64,000 nt of DNA, from assembly GCA_051877575.1 (NCBI GenBank), contig JBJEJA010000031.1:33032-97031 (forward strand), written 5' to 3'. The position numbers and the translations under genes are program-made. The stretch comes from UBA2882 sp051877575. GTDB taxonomy: Bacteria; Bacillota; Clostridia; Lachnospirales; Lachnospiraceae. Below are positions 18,424-27,502 of the stretch, piece after piece (positions within the stretch are counted from its first letter, which is position 1; each line of letters starts with the position of its first letter). The notes below the pieces were generated by a model. That model worked only from the letters and a program-made list of their open reading frames with translations, did not search any database and had not been told where the DNA came from.

Positions 18424-19198
18424 GAAGGTATCGGTCATTACGACCACCTTTCAGGACCTGAAGCATCTGGAAGCAGTGGTTGACGGAATAAAAAAACAGG
18501 ATTATGAAAACATAGAATATATCATCGTAGACGGAGGCTCCAAAGACGGAACGGTGGAGTTTTTAGACAAGCTGCAACAGGAATTTCAGGAACGTCCGGG
18601 GCGGGAAATGAAGTGGATTTCCGAGCCGGACCGTGGAATCTACGATGCCATTAACAAAGGTATCGGTATGGCCACCGGAGATATGATCGGATTTATGTTC
18701 GACCGGTTTGCTGCAGATGATGTGATCAGCCGCATGGTAAGCATCATGGAAAAAGAGCAAAGCGATGGTGTCCATGGAGATCTGGATTATGTGGATGAAT
18801 CCGGCAAAGCGGTGCGGCGATGGGTCATGGGAAACGAAAGAACTATCCGTGACGGCTGGATGCCTGCCCATCCCACGCTTTATTTAAAGCGGGAGGTCTA
18901 TGAAAAATACGGATATTATAAAACAGACTATAAAATAGCTGCGGATTATGAATTTATGGTAAGGATTTTGCAGGACGGAACCATCCGTCTGTCTTATATC
19001 CATGATGTGCTGGTGTATATGTTTTACGGAGGAACCAGTTCCGGAGGCTTGAGCAACTATATCCATTCCTTCCGGGAGAGTGAGAGAGCCCTAAAGGAGA
19101 ACCACGTGCCTCATGCGTTTATGATATGCAGCAAAAGAACAATCAGGGTGCTGATACAGTTTGTAAAAGCAGCCCTGGGAATAAAGGGAAAAGAATGA
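18416..19198 (+). CDS. Family 2 glycosyltransferase (WcaE-like)
   Basis: The 260-residue GT-A enzyme begins VSKKVSVITTTF, with VDGGSKDGT near residue 38, WISEPDRGIYDAINKG near 66 and AADYEFMVRI near 180, all typical of the subgroup that includes colanic-acid WcaE. The usual NSDD metal motif reads FDRFAADD here, an unusual insertion-like variant that keeps the last two Asp. The GTG start at 18416 is supported by AGGAGGAAA; it overlaps the previous gene by 8 bases. The end overlaps the next ATG (ATGA), so translation is coupled. Confidence 0.88.
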   Translation: MSKKVSVITTTFQDLKHLEAVVDGIKKQDYENIEYIIVDGGSKDGTVEFLDKLQQEFQERPGREMKWISEPDRGIYDAINKGIGMATGDMIGFMFDRFAADDVISRMVSIMEKEQSDGVHGDLDYVDESGKAVRRWVMGNERTIRDGWMPAHPTLYLKREVYEKYGYYKTDYKIAADYEFMVRILQDGTIRLSYIHDVLVYMFYGGTSSGGLSNYIHSFRESERALKENHVPHAFMICSKRTIRVLIQFVKAALGIKGKE

Positions 19199-19884
19199 AA
19201 AGTATTGTAATTATACCTGCTTATAACGAAGAAAAAAGCATAGAGAAAACAGTGGAAGATATCAGACTGCATGCGCCGGAATTTGATTATGTCATTGTCA
19301 ATGACTGTTCGAAGGATGCTACCCTTAAGGTTTGTATGGATAAGGGGATGCATGTGCTGAATCTGCCGATCAACCTCGGCATCGGAGGAGCCGTACAGAC
19401 GGGATATCGTTATGCTTACAAAAACGGTTATGATTTTGCGGTACAGTTTGACGGCGACGGGCAGCATGATGCCAGATTTTTACATGAAATGCGGGATTAT
19501 ATGATAGAACACAAGCTGAATATGCTCATCGGTTCCCGGTTCATTGAGAAAGAGGGATTTCAGTCTTCCGGTATCAGAAGGTTTGGTATCCGCTATTTTT
19601 CCGCATTGATCAGGTTCCTGACGGGAACCAGAATTACGGACCCGACCTCGGGAATGCGTATGGTGGATCGTGAGATTATTGAAATTTATGCGGAATCCTA
19701 TCCCAAGGATTATCCGGAGCCGGAAAGCGCAGTCGCCGTTCTGAATATGGGAAAGACCATAGGGGAATATCCGGTTGTTATGCGAGAACGGACAGAGGGG
19801 GTTTCCTCAATTTCTCCGCTCAGAAGCGTTTATTATATGATAAAGGTAACCCTTGCTATTTTAGTAGAAATGTTGAGAAAGTGA
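19195..19884 (+). CDS. Polyprenyl-phosphate glycosyltransferase (GT2, DPM-like)
   Basis: Predicted to load a sugar onto undecaprenyl phosphate. The 229-residue protein has IVIIPAYNEEKSIEKTV, VNDCSKDAT, NLPINLGIGGAVQTGY and the DGDGQHD metal site, then SRFIEKEGF and DPTSGMRMV, as in dolichol/undecaprenyl-phosphate sugar synthases. There are no membrane segments of its own; the adjacent DUF2304 protein probably provides membrane anchoring. The start overlaps the previous stop. Its product is the kind of donor the GT-C proteins in this region would need (inference from families). Confidence 0.88.
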   Translation: MKSIVIIPAYNEEKSIEKTVEDIRLHAPEFDYVIVNDCSKDATLKVCMDKGMHVLNLPINLGIGGAVQTGYRYAYKNGYDFAVQFDGDGQHDARFLHEMRDYMIEHKLNMLIGSRFIEKEGFQSSGIRRFGIRYFSALIRFLTGTRITDPTSGMRMVDREIIEIYAESYPKDYPEPESAVAVLNMGKTIGEYPVVMRERTEGVSSISPLRSVYYMIKVTLAILVEMLRK

Positions 19885-19897
19885 GAGACGGAATGTT

Positions 19898-20293
19898 ATG
19901 ATGACTTTAAAGTTGCAGTTAATCATCGGGGCATTTCTGGTCATAGCGCTGATTGCAATTGTGAATATGATCAGGCAGCGGAAACTGGAATTGAAATACG
20001 CCCTGTCATGGCTGATCGCCATTGTCTTTGTTTTGATTTTGGATTGCTTTCCCGCATTGCTGACGAAGCTGTCCTCTTTTCTGGGTATCTGGGCACCGGT
20101 TAATATGATCTTCTTCCTGGGGTTCTGTTTTTCCCTGATGATCATTTTCGTTTTGACCGTCACGCTGTCCCGTATGTCGGAGAGGGTCAGGAAGCTGGCA
20201 CAGGCGGTTGCTTTGAATGAAGAAAAGATCGAGCAGCTGTTAAAACAACAGCAGGAATCCAAACAGGAAAATGAAAGCAATGAGGAATGCTAA
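19898..20293 (+). CDS. DUF2304 membrane protein
   Basis: The 131-residue protein has three membrane segments (about residues 5-23, 37-53, 62-88) and a charged coiled-coil tail rich in Gln and Glu. The spacing and the RKLELKYALSWL segment are typical of DUF2304, which is regularly encoded next to DPM-like GT2 genes. It follows one such gene by 13 bases. Likely membrane anchor or partner of that transferase. Two adjacent ATG codons (19898, 19901) are possible starts. Confidence 0.82.
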   Translation: MMTLKLQLIIGAFLVIALIAIVNMIRQRKLELKYALSWLIAIVFVLILDCFPALLTKLSSFLGIWAPVNMIFFLGFCFSLMIIFVLTVTLSRMSERVRKLAQAVALNEEKIEQLLKQQQESKQENESNEEC

Positions 20294-20316
20294 AAAATAA
20301 AAAGGAAGTAAAAGGA

Positions 20317-21357
20317 ATGAAGGTTTTAATGATAGGTCTCGGCAGTATCGGGCAGAGACATTTGAGAAATATCAGGCGGGTCTGCGGAGAGGAAGCGGAG
20401 ATACTGGCTTATCGTGTCAGAGGACTACAGCGGACTTTTTCGGACACCATGCAGATCAGGCAGAATGTCAGTCTGGAAGATGAATTTCACATCACATCCT
20501 ACGGGGATCTGGGTGAAGCACTGGCGCAGAAACCGGATATCGCTTTTATTACCAATCCGACAAACATGCATATTCCCTGTGCGATACAGTGTGCGAAGGC
20601 GGGATGCCATCTGTTTCTGGAAAAGCCCATTTCCGATGATCTGAGCGGGATTGATGCCTTGGAAGTAGCCGTAAGAGAAAACGATGTCAAAGTATTTGTG
20701 GGATATCAGAACCGTTTTCACCCGGGGATCCGGGCGGTAAAAGAGACTGTAGACAGCGGCGAACTGGGCAGGATTTTGTCGGTACATGCCGTTGTGGGAG
20801 AACGTCTGACAACCATGCATACTTACGAAGATTATAAAGATACTTATATGGCAAGGAAGGATATGGGTGGCGGTGTTGTTACCAACCAGCTGGTCCATGA
20901 GATGGATTATCTCTATTACCTGTTCGGAAAGCCGGTCAGTGTTTATGCCATAGGAGGAACTTTGGGCAATCTGGGGATCGATGTGGAGGATAACTGCGAT
21001 GCGCTTTTTGTCATGGAAGGCAGACAGGGCAGCAGGGTTTCCGTCAATGTACATGCGGATTTTTATCAAAGCCCGCCCAGCCGTTTTGTAAAAGTTGTGG
21101 GAGAAAAAGGACAGATTGAGGCGGATCTGATCAATGCACTGGTTACCAAAACCGTGTCCGATGTGACCGAACATGCGGCATTTCCCGAGTTTGCAAGAAA
21201 TGATATGTTTATAGAAGAATTAAAATTATTCCTTTCCTGTATCAAAGAGGGGGGAAAGGAAGCCATTACCCTGGAAGACGGTATTGTCAGCCTCAAAATG
21301 GCAATGGCGGTCAAAGAATCCATGAAGACGGGAGGCGTAGTAAATGTCGATCTTTGA
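20317..21357 (+). CDS. Gfo/Idh/MocA-family oxidoreductase
   Basis: NAD(P)-dependent sugar dehydrogenase of 346 residues. The Rossmann motif GLGSIGQRH is at residues 7-15, and LEKPISDD (about residue 109) carries the conserved EKP. GYQNRFHPGI follows, and the C-terminal half is the GFO/IDH substrate domain. I chose the ATG at 20317, with AAGGAA about 9 bases upstream; a start at 20287 would add ten residues before the Rossmann strand. It overlaps the next SDR gene by 14 bases, so the two probably act in one sugar-modifying path, for example on a nucleotide sugar. Substrate unknown. Confidence 0.88.
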   Translation: MKVLMIGLGSIGQRHLRNIRRVCGEEAEILAYRVRGLQRTFSDTMQIRQNVSLEDEFHITSYGDLGEALAQKPDIAFITNPTNMHIPCAIQCAKAGCHLFLEKPISDDLSGIDALEVAVRENDVKVFVGYQNRFHPGIRAVKETVDSGELGRILSVHAVVGERLTTMHTYEDYKDTYMARKDMGGGVVTNQLVHEMDYLYYLFGKPVSVYAIGGTLGNLGIDVEDNCDALFVMEGRQGSRVSVNVHADFYQSPPSRFVKVVGEKGQIEADLINALVTKTVSDVTEHAAFPEFARNDMFIEELKLFLSCIKEGGKEAITLEDGIVSLKMAMAVKESMKTGGVVNVDL

Positions 21358-22177
21358 TCAATTTAAAATTACGGGGAAGGTAATCATTATTACAGGTGGT
21401 GCCGGACTAATCGGAAGGCGGCACACCGAAGCTGTCCTGGAAGGAGAAGGAATACCGGTCCTTCTGGATATTTTTCCGGAACCTTTAGCGAAAGTAAAAG
21501 AGGAGTTTTTGAGCCGTTATCCGAAGGCAGAGATTGAAATCTATGTGGCGGATATTACCGACAGAGCCTGCCTGGAAGGAATCCGGGATGATCTGCTTGC
21601 CAAATATGGACATATTGACGGGTTGATCAATAATGCAGCCAACAATCCCAAAGTAGAAGGCGGATCCAAGAACCTGGGTGCCATGCGTTTCCACAATTTG
21701 CCCTTATCCATCTGGGAAGATGATATGAGGGTGGGACTTACCGGTGCATTCCTCTGCTGCCAGGTGTTCGGCTATGAGATGGAAAAACAGAAATCGGGTG
21801 TCATCATCAATATATCATCCGATTACGGCGTGATCTCTCCCAACCAGAATATTTACAAAAAAGAAGGCGTCCCCGAGGAAGAGCAGACGGTAAAACCGGT
21901 TTCCTATTCGGTGGTAAAACACGGAATTATGGGACTGACCAAATACCTTGCTACCTATTGGGCAAAAAGCGGTATCAGAGTCAATACACTTTGTCCCGCA
22001 AGCCTTTCCAACGGACAAAACGAGGAATTTGTACAGAAAATCAGTGAACTGATTCCCATGGGCAGAATGTCCAGACCGGACGAATATCCCGCGACAGTCC
22101 TCTATATGCTGTCGGAAGCCAGCTCCTATATGACCGGGGCGACGGTTATTCTGGACGGCGGCAGAACAATTTGGTAG
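21344..22177 (+). CDS. Short-chain dehydrogenase/reductase
   Basis: NAD(P)-dependent SDR of 277 residues. It has the cofactor loop TGGAGLIGRRH near residue 18, NNAANNP at about 91-97, an active-site Ser (NISSDYG), and YSVVK with the catalytic Tyr and Lys. The end VILDGGRTIW is typical. The start lies inside the end of the oxidoreductase gene, implying coupling. It most likely reduces or oxidises a sugar with its partner; a lipid or polyol substrate cannot be excluded. Confidence 0.88.
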   Translation: MSIFDQFKITGKVIIITGGAGLIGRRHTEAVLEGEGIPVLLDIFPEPLAKVKEEFLSRYPKAEIEIYVADITDRACLEGIRDDLLAKYGHIDGLINNAANNPKVEGGSKNLGAMRFHNLPLSIWEDDMRVGLTGAFLCCQVFGYEMEKQKSGVIINISSDYGVISPNQNIYKKEGVPEEEQTVKPVSYSVVKHGIMGLTKYLATYWAKSGIRVNTLCPASLSNGQNEEFVQKISELIPMGRMSRPDEYPATVLYMLSEASSYMTGATVILDGGRTIW

Positions 22178-22248
22178 AATAAAGCTATATGGCGAGAGCA
22201 GGAAGGGCTCTGAATAGTTATGGCGTATAAGCAATAAGGAGAAGAACG

Positions 22249-23097
22249 ATGAAAAAATTAATTATCACAGGATGTAACGGGCAGCTGGGAAGAGCTGTCA
22301 ATGAATTATATGCGGGAAGTAATCAGTATGAGCTGATCAATACCGATGTGGCAGAATTGGACATTACCGATATTGATGCGGTTATGAAGCTGGCGAGAGA
22401 GGTGAAACCTTATGCCATCATCAACTGTGCGGCGCATACGGGCGTAGATGCCTGTGAGACCCAGGCGGACGCTGCTTATCGCATCAATGCCATCGGGCCG
22501 AGAAACCTGAGTATTGCAGCAACGGAAATGGGAGCAAAGATGATTCAGATTTCCACCGATTATGTATTGGACGGAAAAGGAACAAGACCCTATATCGAAT
22601 TTGACCCTGTAGGACCTGCCGGTATGTACGGCAAGACCAAGTTGGCAGGAGAAAACTTTGTCAAGGAGTTTGCAAAGGATTATTTCATCCTTCGTACCGC
22701 ATGGTTATACGGAGACGGCAAGAACTTTATCAAAACCATGCTTCGTCTTTCGGAGACCAATGAAGAAGTGAAAGTCGTAGGGGATCAGGTGGGAACGCCT
22801 ACCAGCGCCAAAGAGTTAGCAAAGGCTATCGATGTGCTGCTTCCCACGGAAAATTACGGATTATTTCATGCCACTTGTGAAGGCAGCTGCAGCTGGGCAC
22901 AGTTTGCGGAAGAAATTTTCCGTGTTGCCGGGAAAAATACAAGAGTAAAAGCCATTACCACAGAGGAATATAACGCACCGGCACCGAGACCGGCTTACTC
23001 CATTTTGGAGAACTATATGTTTAAGCTGACCACGGATTTTATGTTTGCAGACTGGCATGATGCCTTTGAGGAATATATGAAAACATTGTTGGCATAA
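22249..23097 (+). CDS. rfbD: dTDP-4-dehydrorhamnose reductase RmlD
   Basis: Last step of dTDP-L-rhamnose synthesis. The 282-residue protein has the GCNGQLGR cofactor loop at residues 8-15, ISTDYVLDG, the YGKTKLAGE active-site segment, RTAWLYG and the VGDQVGTPTSA region, all canonical for RmlD. AAGGAGAAG lies before the ATG. The other rhamnose genes (rmlA, rmlB, rmlC) are not in this window and must be elsewhere. The 71-base gap upstream contains a short AGAGC/GCTCT hairpin. Confidence 0.93.
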   Translation: MKKLIITGCNGQLGRAVNELYAGSNQYELINTDVAELDITDIDAVMKLAREVKPYAIINCAAHTGVDACETQADAAYRINAIGPRNLSIAATEMGAKMIQISTDYVLDGKGTRPYIEFDPVGPAGMYGKTKLAGENFVKEFAKDYFILRTAWLYGDGKNFIKTMLRLSETNEEVKVVGDQVGTPTSAKELAKAIDVLLPTENYGLFHATCEGSCSWAQFAEEIFRVAGKNTRVKAITTEEYNAPAPRPAYSILENYMFKLTTDFMFADWHDAFEEYMKTLLA

Positions 23098-23112
23098 TTA
23101 TGGGAGCAATCG

Positions 23113-24261
23113 ATGAAGCAAGTAGAAAAACTGGATTATTTGGACGGGCTGAAAGTATTGGCCTGTCTGATGATTTTCAATTTCCATTTTATCAATTTCT
23201 TTTATCCGGGAGAATACAGTCTTTTGCCGGAACAGTTTCATACGAAGTCACTGGAGTATATCATCGGTTCCACTCCGCTGAATATTCTGCTGGGTGGTAA
23301 ATTCGGTGTCAGGATTTTTATGACGCTCAGCGGATTTTTTGTGGGATACCGTTTCTTTTTGACAGGCGATAAAAAATCATTAAAGACCGGTGTGATTAAG
23401 AAGTATTTTCGCCTGATTTTACCGATTGTTGTGACAAATATCGCGATTTTTATCCTCATGAGTCTGGGAGCTTACCAGAACCATCCGGCATCGGTTTTGG
23501 CGGGATCTGAGGTTTTCGTGGGCAATTATAATAATTTTGAGCCCAGTTTATTTCAGGCATTGAAGGAAGCCTTCTGGGGATGCTTTGTAACAGGCGCAAA
23601 TCAATATAACGGACCATTGTGGTTTATTTATTATGAATTTTTCGGGACACTTTTGATTGCCGCAATCTTATCTCTCGTGGGTGAAAGCAAGGTAAGATAT
23701 ATTGTTTATGCGGTAGCTGCGTTAATTTTTATTCGTTCGGATTTTCTGCCCTTTGTGTTGGGAACCGTGGTCTGCGATCTGACCTATCAGGCTCCGATCT
23801 GGTTGGAAAAACTGTCCAAACAGAAATGGCTGATGGCGTTGTTGTTGCTCGGCGGTTTGTTTTTAGGTTCTTTTCCGCCCATCGGAGAACGGATGGAGGG
23901 TACGATTTATCAGTTCTTTCCTTTAAAAATTATTTTGTTTTATAATATCGGGGCATCCATGGTGATTTATGCGTTGCTACACTTAAGCGGACCGGCTAAG
24001 GTGTTGTCCGTAAGGCCGTTCACATGGTTTAACCAGTTTACCTATGGGTTTTATCTGATCCACTTTGCGGTGCTGTGTACATTTTCATGCAGTTTTTATC
24101 TGGCACTGCAGGACAAAATGAATTATCATTTGCTGGCGGGACTGAATTTTGTGCTGACTTTTATTCTGACTACGTTTTTGTCTTATTTGATGCATATATT
24201 TGTGGAGAAACCGGGAATAAAGCTGGCAGGGAAAATAGGAGCCTATTTTGACACACACTGA
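23113..24261 (+). CDS. Acyltransferase family 3 membrane protein (first of three)
   Basis: Predicted O-acyltransferase for surface glycans, 382 residues with about ten membrane segments. The N-terminus (KLDYLDGLKVLACLMIFNFHFINFF) has the usual first-helix pattern with a His, and GVRIFMTLSGFFVGYRFF is the typical second-helix motif. GGGAG precedes the ATG. It is followed by two further acyltransferase_3 genes that are clearly different in sequence, so they are probably not recent duplicates. Donor (usually acetyl-CoA) and acceptor are inferred. Confidence 0.87.
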   Translation: MKQVEKLDYLDGLKVLACLMIFNFHFINFFYPGEYSLLPEQFHTKSLEYIIGSTPLNILLGGKFGVRIFMTLSGFFVGYRFFLTGDKKSLKTGVIKKYFRLILPIVVTNIAIFILMSLGAYQNHPASVLAGSEVFVGNYNNFEPSLFQALKEAFWGCFVTGANQYNGPLWFIYYEFFGTLLIAAILSLVGESKVRYIVYAVAALIFIRSDFLPFVLGTVVCDLTYQAPIWLEKLSKQKWLMALLLLGGLFLGSFPPIGERMEGTIYQFFPLKIILFYNIGASMVIYALLHLSGPAKVLSVRPFTWFNQFTYGFYLIHFAVLCTFSCSFYLALQDKMNYHLLAGLNFVLTFILTTFLSYLMHIFVEKPGIKLAGKIGAYFDTH

Positions 24262-24284
24262 GTAGCTTACGATGGAGGAAGAGA

Positions 24285-25373
24285 ATGAAGCAGGAGAAGC
24301 TCCGGAGAGAGAACTGGATAGATGCGGCTAAGGTTATCGCCATTTTGATTGTGGTATTGAATCACAGCGGTATGGTGATTCCGGGAGTGAATTTTTGGGG
24401 CGGCATGTTTTATGTGCCGGCCTTTTTCCTGTTGGCAGGATATACATATGCACATAAAGAGGAAAGTTTTGGCAGTTTTGTAAAAAGGAAGGCAAAAAGG
24501 CTGCTACTTCCTTACTTTACTGCCAATGGTGTGTTGTTTTTGTTTTTCTTTGTAAAGGATTTGTTGACCGGCAGCTTTGAGCCGGGTAGAACCCTGCTTT
24601 CCCTTGTCGGAATATTTTACGGCAGGACTCAGCTGCTTAAGACAGAGGGGAGTCTTGTAGTCTTTGAGGCACCAATGCCCAATGTACATATGATGTTGAA
24701 TTTGAATGCGCCCACATGGTTTTTACCGGCGTTGTTTTTGGTTCTTATCAGTGCGGAGGGGTTGTACCGGCTTTTGAAGAAAAGTGCCAGAAGAGTCTAT
24801 TTATTTGTGGCGGTACTTGCTTTTTTAATGCTGATTAACCATTATCTTTCACCGTTTCTGCTTCCATGGTGTCTGGATATACTGCCTTATTTACTGGTAT
24901 TTTTCCTTGTGGGAATCGAATTGAAGAAAAAAAGATTTTTTGAATGGCTGGAGAGCCGGACAAGGCCTGTACGATATGGGCTGGTGGCAGGAATTTTGCT
25001 TCTGACTGTAGCAAGCGGATTGTTTAACGGTTCTTTCAATCTTTCAATCAGTTTCTTTGGCAAGAGTGTGGCGATTTGTCTGATAGCTGCGATCGGTTCC
25101 AGTGTTTTGTTGTTATCGGTATTGTGGTGGCTGGATAAGAAAGCTGCAGTTGTAACAACATTTATTGGGAGATTAAGCAAGTATAACATGACGATTTTGT
25201 GCTATCATTACTTTGTGATGCAGATGTTTTTTGCAGCGGCAGGAGCTGTAATACCAAATGTGTGGAATGAGAAGGAAATGCTTCAGAATATGATCAGGTT
25301 GGCAGGGATGGTTGTATCCGTCTTGGTTTGCGTGATCGGAGATTGGGCTTATCATAAAGTTTTAAAGAAGTAA
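24285..25373 (+). CDS. Acyltransferase family 3 membrane protein (second of three)
   Basis: The 362-residue polytopic protein resembles fucose 4-O-acetylase/OafA-like enzymes. The N-terminus has NWIDAAKVIAILIVVLNHSG with the His expected in helix one, then FYVPAFFLLAGYTYAHK. It has about ten hydrophobic segments. It starts 23 bases after the previous gene, with GGAGGAAGAG before the ATG. GDP-fucose genes in the window make fucose a plausible acceptor, but this is inference. Confidence 0.86.
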   Translation: MKQEKLRRENWIDAAKVIAILIVVLNHSGMVIPGVNFWGGMFYVPAFFLLAGYTYAHKEESFGSFVKRKAKRLLLPYFTANGVLFLFFFVKDLLTGSFEPGRTLLSLVGIFYGRTQLLKTEGSLVVFEAPMPNVHMMLNLNAPTWFLPALFLVLISAEGLYRLLKKSARRVYLFVAVLAFLMLINHYLSPFLLPWCLDILPYLLVFFLVGIELKKKRFFEWLESRTRPVRYGLVAGILLLTVASGLFNGSFNLSISFFGKSVAICLIAAIGSSVLLLSVLWWLDKKAAVVTTFIGRLSKYNMTILCYHYFVMQMFFAAAGAVIPNVWNEKEMLQNMIRLAGMVVSVLVCVIGDWAYHKVLKK

Positions 25374-25459
25374 ATTTTCTTGTTGTCTTAGGGTATATGA
25401 TAGGACAAAACTGATCAAGGGGCGGAAACTGCAGGGAAGCATAGCAGGAGGAAGAGTAA

Positions 25460-26503
25460 TTGAACCGGTTAACAAAGCGGGATGAAGCGTTGGACGCAGT
25501 AAAAGGATTTGCCATATTGATTGTGATGGTGGGACATTGTATCGTATTAAACGGATTGGCTGATCCGTATATTTATGATGCCATTGTGGCGATTCAGATG
25601 CCGTTGTTTATGGTAGTCAGCGGATTTGTGACAGGCAGAAAGCCGCTTTTACTGACAGAAAAGCCGGATGCAAAAAAGTATCTCGCACAGTTTGGAAGGC
25701 GCACGGTATCATATTTGCTGCCTTTCTTTGTGTGGCTGTTCCTGACACATCTGACCAATCCGATTCGGGAATTAAAACTTCAGCTTTTTGCATTGGACAG
25801 AGGACTTTGGTTTTTGATGACGCTTTGGATCATTACGCTGGTAACGATGATAGCATCGTTTGTGGCCGATTACGCGGCATGGAAAGTAAAAGGCGGAACT
25901 TTTGGAAAAGGCATCCTAAGATTTTTGGTATTCTGTCTGTTCGTGGGAATCTGCTATCTTGGTTTTGTCGTACAGGCAAGGAGTGGGAATCTGTTTTTGA
26001 GCCCCAGCCTGACCGTGAAATATCTTCCTTTCTATGTGGCGGGATATTTGTGGGCATTGTATGTAATGCCGGTTGCGGATAAAATGAAAAAGGGAGTTGT
26101 AAACGGAATTTGGATTCTTGCAGCTGCCGGGTTTATTTATTTGATTGTGGCTTTTGATATGGTTGTGGTATCGGATACCGGGACGCTGGCGGCACAGATG
26201 GCGGCATCTTTTCTCGGCAGTTTTATCTGTTTCTACGGCATCTATCATTTTGCCAAAGGAAAAGTCAAAAAAGGACTCTCCTTTATCGGACAATATACAC
26301 TGGAAATCTATGTGCTGCATTTTCGCTTTGCCAGACTGCTGGGAATTGGCAATAAAGACCTGCAGTTATATTCATTGGAAGCTTTGGGTTGGGTTACAGC
26401 GGCATTTGTTGTTATGAGCGTGCTGACAGCGCTCTGTATCTTTATTATCAAAAAAATATGGATTTTAGATCTGCTGCTCTTTGGAAAAAAATCAAAAAAA
26501 TAA
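25460..26503 (+). CDS. Acyltransferase family 3 membrane protein (third of three)
   Basis: The 347-residue polytopic protein begins with RDEALDAVKGFAILIVMVGHCIVL, then IQMPLFMVVSGFVTGRK, both standard acyltransferase_3 elements. The start codon is TTG at 25460 with AGGAGGAAGAG just upstream; no ATG fits as well. It ends at a bidirectional terminator facing the UDP-xylose synthase gene. It is the last gene of the rightward run. Substrates unknown. Confidence 0.86.
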   Translation: MNRLTKRDEALDAVKGFAILIVMVGHCIVLNGLADPYIYDAIVAIQMPLFMVVSGFVTGRKPLLLTEKPDAKKYLAQFGRRTVSYLLPFFVWLFLTHLTNPIRELKLQLFALDRGLWFLMTLWIITLVTMIASFVADYAAWKVKGGTFGKGILRFLVFCLFVGICYLGFVVQARSGNLFLSPSLTVKYLPFYVAGYLWALYVMPVADKMKKGVVNGIWILAAAGFIYLIVAFDMVVVSDTGTLAAQMAASFLGSFICFYGIYHFAKGKVKKGLSFIGQYTLEIYVLHFRFARLLGIGNKDLQLYSLEALGWVTAAFVVMSVLTALCIFIIKKIWILDLLLFGKKSKK

Positions 26504-26547
26504 AACTGTTATAGAGGGAGCGTTTTCCCGTGACAGTTTTATTTTTT
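26500..26547. terminator. Bidirectional terminator between convergent genes
   Basis: Perfect 10-bp arms ATAAAACTGT (26500-26509) and ACAGTTTTAT (26533-26542), with an inner GGGA/TCCC pairing. T-runs follow on the right (+ strand) and A-runs on the left, so it can serve both strands. Confidence 0.85.
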
Positions 26548-26570
26548 CGTATAGGTACACCTTGTTTTTC

Positions 26571-27500
26571 TTATATGATATTTTGGAAATATGCAATGGT
26601 TTTGACCAGACCTTCTTCCAACGGAACGGTCGGCTGCCAATCCAGTTTTTCTTTGGCGAGAGAAATGTCGGGACGGCGTTTGGTGGGATCATCATCGGGA
26701 AGGTTACAATAAACCAGTCTGCTATTGGAGTTAGTCAGCCGCAATACTTTTTCGGCAAGCTCCAGCATCGTAAATTCTCCGGGATTCCCCAGGTTAACGG
26801 GACCTATAAAGTCATCGTTTTCCATCATGCGGTACATGCCTTCAATCAAATCATCCACATAACAGAAACTTCTCGTCTGACTGCCGTCTCCGTAGACGGT
26901 AAGATCTTTTCCCTGCAATGCCTGCACGATAAAATTGCTTATCACACGTCCGTCATCCGGGTTCATACGTGGTCCGTAGGTGTTGAAAATGCGGATAATA
27001 CGGGTATCAACATGATGCTGCAGATGATAGGAAAAGAATAAGGCCTCTGCTGCCCGTTTTCCTTCATCGTAGCAGGAGCGGATTCCTACAGGGTTGACGC
27101 AACCGCGATAAGACTCTTTCTGCGGATGCATTTCCGGATCGCCATATACCTCACTGGTACTTGCCTGTAAAATGCGAGCATGGTATTTTTCGGCAAGCTC
27201 AAGCATATTGATGGCACCCAGGACACAGGTTTTGGTGGTCCCCACCATGTCTTCCTGATAAAATGGCGGACTGGCAGGACATGCCAGGTTATAAATCTGA
27301 TCCACTTCCGTATCAAAAACTTCTCTGACATCGTGTTTCACAAATTCAAACCTGGGGTTTGTCAGCAGATGGCTGATATGCCCCATGCTGCCGGTATGCA
27401 AATTGTCCAGACATATAACGTGGTTTCCTTCTTTAATCAGCTTATCACAAAGATGAGATCCCACAAACCCGGCACCGCCGGTTACCAAAATACGTTTCAT
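26571..27500 (-). CDS. UDP-glucuronate decarboxylase (UDP-xylose synthase)
   Basis: Makes UDP-xylose from UDP-glucuronate. The 309-residue extended SDR has GGAGFVGSH near residue 8, ASTSEVYGDP, and the catalytic SCYDEGKRAAE (Tyr and Lys). RIFNTYGPRMNPDDGRVISNF and GDGSQTRSFCYVDD match UXS closely. The ATG at 27500 has GGAAAGGATT upstream; a 64-residue longer frame overlaps the upstream gene and is rejected. It lies 2 bases after the stop of the upstream membrane protein gene on the same strand. UDP-xylose could be the donor for one of the glycosyltransferases here. Confidence 0.92.
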   Translation of the reverse strand: MKRILVTGGAGFVGSHLCDKLIKEGNHVICLDNLHTGSMGHISHLLTNPRFEFVKHDVREVFDTEVDQIYNLACPASPPFYQEDMVGTTKTCVLGAINMLELAEKYHARILQASTSEVYGDPEMHPQKESYRGCVNPVGIRSCYDEGKRAAEALFFSYHLQHHVDTRIIRIFNTYGPRMNPDDGRVISNFIVQALQGKDLTVYGDGSQTRSFCYVDDLIEGMYRMMENDDFIGPVNLGNPGEFTMLELAEKVLRLTNSNSRLVYCNLPDDDPTKRRPDISLAKEKLDWQPTVPLEEGLVKTIAYFQNII

Positions 27501-27502
27501 TT

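Noticed and set aside
20425..21174. 249-codon antisense frame
   Set aside because: Shadow of the Gfo/Idh/MocA gene.
25389..25396. Possible extra copy of the GGGTATA repeat arm
   Set aside because: Only a single arm is present, with no CCC partner 33 nt away.
26481..27041. 186-codon frame on the plus strand
   Set aside because: Opposite the UDP-xylose synthase gene and spans the terminator at 26500-26547.
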